From positions 334,032-398,031 of the forward strand of contig BDDD01000556.1 in the NCBI GenBank assembly GCA_001972305.1: DNA of 64,000 nt. The letters run 5' to 3'. A program made the position numbers and the translations under genes. Under the pieces are notes generated by a model, which was not told where the DNA came from, searched no databases, and saw nothing but the letters and a program-made list of their open reading frames with translations. This document shows positions 57,347-64,000 of the stretch, piece by piece. This DNA is from Cephalotus follicularis. Lineage: Eukaryota > Streptophyta > Magnoliopsida > Oxalidales > Cephalotaceae. How positions within the stretch are numbered: the first letter of the stretch is position 1; each line of letters opens with the position of its first letter.

Positions 57347-57421
57347 CCAGTCGACTGGCCACTGATGGCAGTCAACTGGCTAGCAATGCAGTCGACTGGA
57401 CAGTTTGTCCAGTCGGCTGTT
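57347..57421. repeat. CAG(T/C)CGACTG boxes 5' of the env-like ORF (inverted copy)
   Basis: Four boxes (one with CAACTGG, one with CGGCTG) about 115-190 bp upstream of the env-like start, the same position as in 26455-26526. Confidence 0.88.
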
Positions 57422-57633
57422 TTCTGCAGAAAAGCAAGTGCAGAAAATTGCCAAACCAATTGAATTTGAAGCCTTTGGTGTACTATTATTGCCTAATAGC
57501 AACCAAGGTAAATGAGCTAATATATGTCATTGAGTTACAAGCTCAATGTATAAATGCATGATGGATTTTGAAAATATTTTTCACACAATTCAATCAAAAC
57601 TCAATTTAGTATCACAATTGCACATAAAATGAG

Positions 57634-59604
57634 TTAGGAAGGATTTTGCATACCTAGCTCCCTTCGCAATGTGCAGAAACGTTCGTTGTCCAGCGGCTTG
57701 GTAAAAATATCTGCAACTTGATTTAAAGTGTCAATATATTCAAGAAATATATCACCCTTTTCAACATGATCTCTAAGAAAGTGGTGTCTAATTTCAATGT
57801 GTTTAGACTTAGAGTGTTGAACGGGGTTTTTAATTAAATTAATAGCACTAGTATTATCACATTTAATGCACACATTACTAATGCTAATTCCAAAATCGCA
57901 AAGTTGTTGCTTAAGCCACAAGACTTGAGCACAACAACTTCTCGCCGCTACATATTCGGCTTCGGTGGTGGATAGAGCTACACTATTTTGTTTCTTGGAG
58001 AACCAAGACACTAAAGAGTTACCTAGAAATTGGAAAGTGCCACTAGTACTCTTTCTATCCAATTTGCAACCACTATAGTCGGCATCGGAATAAGCGTGCA
58101 AGTTAAATAACGAATCATGCGAATAAAACAAGCCTAATAGTGGTGTGTATGCTAGATATCTAAAGATTCGCTTAACCGCGGTTAAGTGAGATTCTCTAGA
58201 TGAAGATTGATATCTAGCACAAAGACACACACTAAACATTATATCTGGTCTACTTGCGGTTAAGTAAAGAAGAGATCCTATCATGCTTCTACAGAGTTTT
58301 TGATCTACCTCTTTACCATTCTCATCCTTGTCAAGTTTCGTTGCAATGCTCATTGGTGTCTTGCAAGGCTTTGAGTGCTCCATTCCAAATCTCTTGAGTA
58401 GATCTTTGGTGTATTTGGATTGGTTGATGAAAGTCCCTTCATTTCCTTGTTGGATTTGAAATCCAAGGAAATACTTGAGTTCTCCCATCATGCTCATTTC
58501 GAATTCACCTTGCATAGTGTTAGCAAACTCAACGCAAAGAGAATCGTTAGTAGAACCAAATATAATATCATCTACATAAATTTGAACAATAAGATTGTCA
58601 TTAAATTTGGTTTTAACAAAAAGAGTTTTATCCACTAAACCTCTTTTAAAATCATTTTCCAAGTGAAATTTTGAAAGTTTTTCATACCAAGCTCTTGGTG
58701 CTTGCTTCAAACCATAAAGCGTTTTAGAAAGTTGAAAGACATGATCGGGAAAATGAACGTTTTCAAAACCCGGAGGTTGTTTAACATAAACCTCTTCATT
58801 CATAATTCCATTTAGAAATGCACTTTTAACATCCATTTGATGCAATTTAAAACCTTTAAAACATGCAAAGGCCATTAACAATCTAATTGCTTCTAATCTA
58901 GCTACCGGAGCAAAGGTTTCATCATAGTCAATACCTTCCTCTTGACTATAACCTTGTGCAACTACTCTAACTTTATTTCGAATAACCAACCCATTTTCAT
59001 TCATTTTATTTCTAAAAATCCATTTGGTGCCAATGATGGATTGATTTTTAGGCCTAGGAACTAATGACCAAACATTACTCTTATCAAATTGGTTTAGTTC
59101 CTCTTGCATAGCCATAATCCAATAATCATCATTTAAGGCATCTAAAACATTTTTGGGTTCGATATTAGAAATAAAAGCTACATTATCGCAATACTCCCTA
59201 AGAGCGGAACGAGTTCTTACCCCCTCGGTAGGATTACCGATTACCTCGTTTTCCTTTACGTATTCTCATTCTCTTCTAGCAATAGGCTCCTTGGTGACTT
59301 GAACTTGCTCAATTTCCTCTTCGTGTCCTCCTTCTTCTTCTACTTTCTCAATTCCACCATCTTCATTGTTGATGTCCAAGCTTTCCAATTGCTCCAATAT
59401 ACCTACATCATCAACAACATCTCCCTTTCTCGGAATACAATTAGACTCTTCAAATAAGACATGAATTGACTCTTCAATAATCAATGTTCTCTTATTAAAC
59501 ACCCTATATGCCTTAGAATTCAAAGAGTAGCCTAGAAATATTCCTTCATCACTTTTGGCATCAAATTTTCCAAGATTATCTTTTCCATTATTTAAGCAGG
59601 CTAT
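57634..59604 (-). pseudogene. Sirevirus pol: integrase C-terminus, RT and RNase H
   Basis: Open from about 59604 (NNGKDNLGKFDAKSDEGIFLGY, the integrase end) to a TGA at about 59263 where tryptophan is expected, then open for about 540 codons to 57634. RT motifs are intact: GTKWIFRNK, YSQEEGIDYDETFAPVARLE, QMDVKSAFLNG, LYGLKQAPRAW and the catalytic YVDDI near 58560. RNase H follows (HAYSDADYSGCKLDRKSTSG, LSTTEAEYVAA, KHIEIRHHFLRD) and ends IFTKPLDNERF...LGMQNP. RT copies the RNA and RNase H removes it. Only one stop is visible in this stretch, so this is the least decayed coding region of any element here, but the gene lacks its 5' half. Confidence 0.9.
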
Positions 59605-59901
59605 TATTCTTCCACAGCTAGGGAGGAAGAGCTCAGCTGCACGTACGGGTACGTAAGTGCACGCGGGATCGAGTGTTTCCTCAGCTGCGGAAAGGTTTTC
59701 TGCAGCTACAGAAAACCGGTTTTGTCGCAGCAAAGTTCGAAATTGTATGTGTGAGGTAGAAATTCAGGTATTGATCCCAAACGTTCGTAGAAAACTCCAA
59801 TTTTGAGTTGTAAGAGTAATTTAGTTCTACTTACCAATGTACTTTCTTTTGTTTTATAATCAGTGAACTCTGGAAAACCAACGTTTCAAAAGCAAAATTT
59901 G
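59605..59901. other. Unidentified sequence between integrase fragment and gap
   Basis: Contains CAGCTGCGGAAAGG and CTGCAGCTACAGAAAACC words and merges in frame with the integrase remnant by chance. It does not match the family B leader that follows the gap. It could be another LTR piece or an assembly artefact. Confidence 0.45.
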
Positions 59902-59926
59902 NNNNNNNNNNNNNNNNNNNNNNNNN
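59902..59926. other. Assembly gap, 25 N
   Basis: A run of 25 N of nominal size. It separates the Sirevirus-related block from the family B leader. Confidence 0.99.
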
Positions 59927-60015
59927 CACTATTCTAATCGTATCCCATACCCCCATATGGAACTCGAGAAGTCTAACTTCCTAGTGGGGATTGGAATCCA
60001 TTGCAATCATATTAT

Positions 60016-60325
60016 AGCCTCAGCTAGGACATGACAAACTATAATATATCCAATGGGTAAGCTTTCTTGCCAATTTGTATCCAATACAATATCCAATCAT
60101 AGTATTTGGCCTTAGATTCAATATGGCCTCAGTTAGGGCATGACAAACCATCAGAATCTTGATAAGTCAGGTACCCACAATTTTCATTGGAATGCACTAG
60201 TTTTAACACCCACACGTAGGCGTGTACAAGTGCTAAAACATAGCCACCCTTTGCGGTGCCCAACACTGACGTTGACATAATGTCCCCAAGTCATCAACCT
60301 CAGCTAAGGCATGACAAACCAACAA
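60016..60325 (-). repeat. Spaced leader repeats, inverted copy
   Basis: Three copies of GCCTCAGCTAGG(A/G)CATGACA-type sequence (complement of the plus-strand motif) at about 60016, 60125 and 60298. Confidence 0.82.
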
Positions 60326-61113
60326 CCCAGGAACACTATTCAATGAAAATCGTGGAAGGCCACAGGGAACCACTCCATGGGTTCCTACGTTAATACTTAT
60401 TATTGTAGTGAGGGAATTTGCGGTCTCTTGTTTTAATTACCAAGCCATTAATTAATTCATTGGTTATATTAGCCAATTTCAATTAATTACGGCTTATCAT
60501 GCAAGACGATTATCTTATGCACCTTGGACATATTTCTAAAATACGTCAATGGATTGGCCATGACAAAATTAGTAATGACTTAAGCCCAAAGTCACTACTA
60601 GGTCTTCCTAGGTGTAAAGATTTAAATCTATTTATTACAATATTAACCATGCATACATGGCCTTCAAAAGTCTTGTACTTCATTTCTCCTTTCTTCTATC
60701 TCTCCTTGCAAGGTCTTCTTTTACAAAAAGAACAATACATTTTTGAAAAGAAATTTACATTTAAAAATTACAAGGAGAAATTACAAAAGTAAGGGAAAAA
60801 TAAATGGTGCACGCAGGCACCTTATTACAGACCTTTAAAGATAATAAATAAATTAAATCCATCCACACAAAGAAAACCATAAACTAGGTCAAAATCCTTT
60901 TCGGGCCATCCATTGTGCATAAGATCTATATTATATCCAATATAATAAAACCACAAATAAAACAAATGCCATAAATGATAACCAATTACTCAATTTAATT
61001 CAATGATTGTTAATTGATCAAACTCCCACTAAATCAAGCAATGATTTTTAATTTTCCAAATGCCAAAATGTATAAAATCCAATTTTATACAAAAACAGTT
61101 TTTTTTTTATAAA

Positions 61114-61358
61114 AGACGTCGACGCCTTAACAAAGGCATCGACGTGTTTTCTGGAAAAACATGAACAAGGCGTCGATGCAAAAAACAAAGCATCAATGCG
61201 TTTCACAAGAACAGTCGAAAAAGGCGTTGACGTCCACCAAGAACATCGACGCGTTTCACAATAGATGATCCAGACATCGACGTCTATCAAGAACGTCGAT
61301 GTCTAGCCTGGATATTTGAACATGACATCGGCGTCTTAACAAAGACGTCGACATCTAT
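61114..61358. repeat. GTCGAC-type box array in inverted leader
   Basis: About ten boxes in five pairs, for example GACGTCGACGCCTTAAC with AAAGGCATCGACG at 61115-61144 and AACAAAGACGTCGAC near 61337. There are more boxes than in the plus-strand leader (six). Confidence 0.88.
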
Positions 61359-61656
61359 AGCCCCCTGGGCATTTTCTGCATTTCGAAAAATGCTGAAATC
61401 AATAGTTTAGACTATGGAATACCATTCTGGCATTCCAAAATGCACTATGCATGTTCCAAACTTAATACCAAACACATTTAAACAACATTCCCAGCACAAA
61501 AACACAATGAAATCCAATTTCATGCAATTTTCATCAAGGCACTTAGAAAATTTAGTTTGATCACAAAAACACATCCAATGATTAAACTATTAATCAGTAC
61601 ATCATCTAAGGCATACATATTCAATTAAGGATGATGTGGGACTCTCTGATACCACT

Positions 61657-63789
61657 GATGGAATCGGATATACCGAGTCCGGTGCCAAAATGGATATAGG
61701 TGTGTAGGGTGTAGAATAAAACTTTAAACATACAAACATGCAGCAGAAGAACACCCAATAAAACATATAACGAAACCAATCCATAATGGCACGTCCACAT
61801 CTCACATGGATCACCATAACATCTACTGAATTGAATTGATGTCACCATTGCAAACAATGGTGACACACAAACATGGCATAAAGAAGAAGGACCAAGAATT
61901 ATACCAGTGGGTGTTGGCTCCTTCGTTCTTTGTCCCTCAAGAACAGTAAGTAATCCAACCAGCAAAATCAAAGTGCTTGAACTCACTCTCTCTTTCACTT
62001 AGCTTAGAGAAGGAGTATTGATTATGACCAATGAAGTCAATAATCAATCCACCCTAGATAAGCCTTTGCTTGGTGTTTATCAGATGAAGGAACACACACT
62101 TGCAGAGAAGAATTCGGGGTCAATTGCCCAGCAAAAAATGTCTCAACCTCTTCTTTCAATTTTCTGCAGAAATGCTTATAACTAGCCTATAATTCTCTCT
62201 CCCAATCTCCCATTCACTTAGGATCATGGCCTTCACTCCCTGGGAGTCCGAAGCCATGATTCCCACGTTTCTAAAACGTGGAAAATCGAGAGAAACCGGC
62301 TAAGGATGTGAGAGAAGTAGTGCCCACGATTTGAGGTCGTGCATAGGTTGCACGTTCTGCTCAAAGACGTCGACGCCTGCCAAAAGATATCGACGCCTAT
62401 GCAACGTGGCACTAAAGTGCATCGATACTTTCTAAAAGACATCGACGTTTTTAGCAAAGAAAAGCATAGACGTCTTTCTAAAAGGCATCGACGCCTTCAG
62501 GCCAGTCAAGCATGAAAAGTCTAACTCTTTTAGTGATCTCATATAACTTTCAAATATTGGTTAAGTAAGATTAAGCATATGTGTTTCCACAAAATGCAAA
62601 ATCCACACAACCGATATTTGACACCAAGACTTAATATGTCCAACATATTAAAGATCTAATCATTATAAGGCAGGGACCCTTTAAAATCTTAGTTAGTACG
62701 AGAGGTGTTCATAAATTACCGAAATACCCCTAGGGTTCGGTTTAGCCATTCTAAATGGTCCTCGATCAATTTAAATGTTATCAGAATAATATCTAATATT
62801 ATCCAGATGGAAAAATTAATCTAATTAATTTTCTCATAATTTATTACACACCTCATTAACCCTAGATTTTCTAAGTCGTCTGTTCACGTGTACTATAATC
62901 CCTTGTCATACTTGGCCCCGATTGAGGTCTAGGGTAAGGATATGTGTCAACCCTAGATAGTGCCTCAATGGCTAAAATATCTGATCATTATTAGGACCTT
63001 TGGTAAACTCTCCAGAAATCTAATTTCCAGTCTACCTCAACCTTTGCCAAAAATTTCATAAGTCCAAAGTATAATCAGACAATAATAGGGCCGATCACCT
63101 TCGCTCAGGTGTGACAATCCTTTATTGCGCACTCACTTATATTCGTATAGGTTAGATCATACCCAAAGACCACCCGATTGCCAGCCCTGCGCAAGGACTG
63201 GGTAAGGTGGAGATCAAAGCATAACCGTCTCCATACAATATAGAGTAGTCACTCAGGTCTAAGAATCAGACGAGTTTAAGAACTCGCTAAGTGATCATCA
63301 CTTATACAGAACCGCAACTAGTAGGAGTCACTACTGACACGAGAATAGCGACTATCCGAACAGTGTCTCCAACGTGGGTCTATTCAGTGTACACGCTCCC
63401 AGCGCGCACCCCGTATTTGCCCTAGTGTCCAACACAAATGGTAGCGAGATAATCCATCCTCCAATTCTATGAGCAGGCAACATACGCGCAAGTCTATCCG
63501 GTTCACTAATGCCCAAAAAGTGAACCTATGACTTGGAACTAATTTGACATAAAGAATAAGGTAACCAATCTCACAGCCTCCATGCTAGGCATCCAACCTT
63601 ATGTCAGGGCATCACAAGTGTAAGCAGGCAAATTCTAAACTACTTCAATTAAGTGATAAAACACAAGTGATATAGCCATAACAAAATTAGCACGCATCAT
63701 ATATTTATACAAGAATAAGATTGTTCCATACATGGTAAGATATAATATGACAACCCATCTAGTGGCTTGTCGGGTCACCATATCTAACA
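61657..63789 (-). mobile_element. Complete 5' LTR of inverted family B copia (2133 bp)
   Basis: On the minus strand it starts TGTTAGATAT at 63789 and ends CCGATTCCATCA at 61657, one base before the PBS. The TTTAT duplication lies outside the start. Together with the solo LTR at 16724-18893 it defines the family B LTR at full length (about 2.15 kb). Confidence 0.9.
62364..62493. repeat. GTCGAC-type box array in inverted family B LTR
   Basis: Six boxes in three pairs: GACGTCGACGCC with AGATATCGACGCC, CATCGATAC with GACATCGACG, and CATAGACGTC with GGCATCGACGCC. Confidence 0.85.
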
Positions 63790-63794
63790 TTTAT

Positions 63795-64000
63795 ATGGTT
63801 TGAATGTTTGAAACGTTTTACGTTTTGTTTTCCGTATCTGAATGAATCTGAATCTGTTTCTATTCTGAAATCTGTTTAAGTTTTAATGTCTGAAACTTTC
63901 ATTTACTGTTTTCAAATGCTCGCATGGTTATAGACATACTATGACACTATTTTCTGCTATATCTATGTACGATGAGGAAAATGATTCCTCTATCTGTTTA
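63795..64000 (+). mobile_element. Gypsy-like LTR starting TGTGACATCC, part 2
   Basis: Sequence after the TTTAT duplication has the same style as 54400-54895 (repeated CTGTTT, TCTGAA and TTTCTATTCTG words) and is taken as the continuation of that LTR. It runs off the window. Confidence 0.65.

Larger units (their letters stand above)
55476..59604 (-). mobile_element. Sirevirus fragment: integrase end to PPT cluster
   Basis: In minus-strand order: C-terminal integrase, RT-RNase H, box cluster, env-like ORF, multiple polypurine tracts. Both LTRs, gag, protease and most of integrase are missing. It is collinear with, and complementary to, the pol-deleted copy at 24221-29504. The left end is at the N of 55475. 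The right end merges into unidentified sequence before the 25-N gap. Confidence 0.83.
59927..61656 (-). mobile_element. Untranslated leader of inverted family B copia
   Basis: The reverse complement follows the plus-strand leader at 51091-52740 block by block: PBS, box array, the AGGAAGACCTAGTAGTGACT block, the block around the gtggttccc sequence, and three GGTTTGTCATGCCCTAGCTG-type motifs. PBS (TGGTATCAGAG) is at 61645-61655. The sequence ends at the gap just before the gag start would be reached. Confidence 0.87.
54896..63789 (-). mobile_element. Family B copia, inverted, in the TGTGACATCC LTR
   Basis: Bounded by a perfect TTTAT duplication (54891-54895 and 63790-63794). On the minus strand the order is 5' LTR 63789-61657, PBS, leader with the same motifs as the plus-strand element, a 25-N gap, a Sirevirus fragment, and the remains of the 3' LTR (55474-54896). 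Its own gag and pol are absent, lost or hidden at the gap. It belongs to the same family as the element two nesting levels out (46549-53640), so the region contains a large imperfect inverted repeat. Confidence 0.85.

Noticed and set aside
59266..59733. 155-codon ORF taken as one protein
   Set aside because: Only the part after about 59604 is integrase. The N-terminal third comes from unrelated sequence read through by chance.
1..64000. tRNA or rRNA genes
   Set aside because: I looked for cloverleaf A and B box combinations and rRNA-like blocks and found none. The TGGTATCAGAG matches are primer-binding sites, not tRNA genes.

Overview
The window is eukaryotic nuclear DNA from a plant, most likely a woody eudicot. 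It has intron-containing genes with GT-AG splicing, Ty1/copia and Ty3/gypsy LTR retrotransposons primed by initiator Met-tRNA, plant telomere-type motifs, and two runs of N that mark it as assembled scaffold. I cannot name the species. Only two host protein genes are convincing. Almost everything else is nested, decayed retrotransposon sequence.

Layout. (1) 1-6613 is a pile of LTR fragments in both orientations. (2) 6954-30525 is a copia element whose gag was split by a Tekay-type chromovirus (10624-30269, target duplication ATGAT on both sides). That chromovirus carries four later insertions: a solo LTR in its 5' LTR, a solo LTR in gag, a roughly 113 bp piece in the RT region, and a Sirevirus-type copia in its 3' LTR. 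(3) 30526-33444 is a minus-strand LTR. (4) 33445-45085 is the genic island. It holds a WAK/LRK10L-type receptor-like kinase (34211-36121, +, one exon) and a convergent 14-exon TTC38-type tetratricopeptide-repeat gene (42715-38161, -). Two same-family solo LTRs with perfect target duplications flank the TPR gene. (5) 45086-64000 is a second nest. A Tork-type copia is split by a family-B copia, which is split by a gypsy-like LTR, which is split by another family-B copia in inverted orientation. The last one contains a Sirevirus pol/env-like fragment bounded by assembly Ns.

The most unusual signal is non-coding. At least four unrelated LTR families carry arrays of short near-palindromic boxes with a (G/A)TCGAC core. 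Families A (presumed gypsy) and B (copia) use boxes of the type ACGTCGACG, very often as opposed pairs joined by CTTT...AAAG, so each pair is a hairpin-capable dyad. The Sirevirus LTRs, the region just 5' of the Sirevirus env-like gene, and a different LTR at 2338-3912 use the palindrome CAG(T/C)CGACTG. Symmetric repeated boxes are known from Sirevirus LTRs. Their presence in several other lineages of the same genome is the observation most worth following up.

Family names used below: family A = LTR starting TGTAAC(A/G)CCC and ending GGGTGTGACA; family B = copia LTR starting TGTT(A/G)GAT, leader about 1.75 kb, primed by Met-tRNA. Boundaries given to the base rest on target duplications or terminal inverted repeats. 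The other element edges are approximate.
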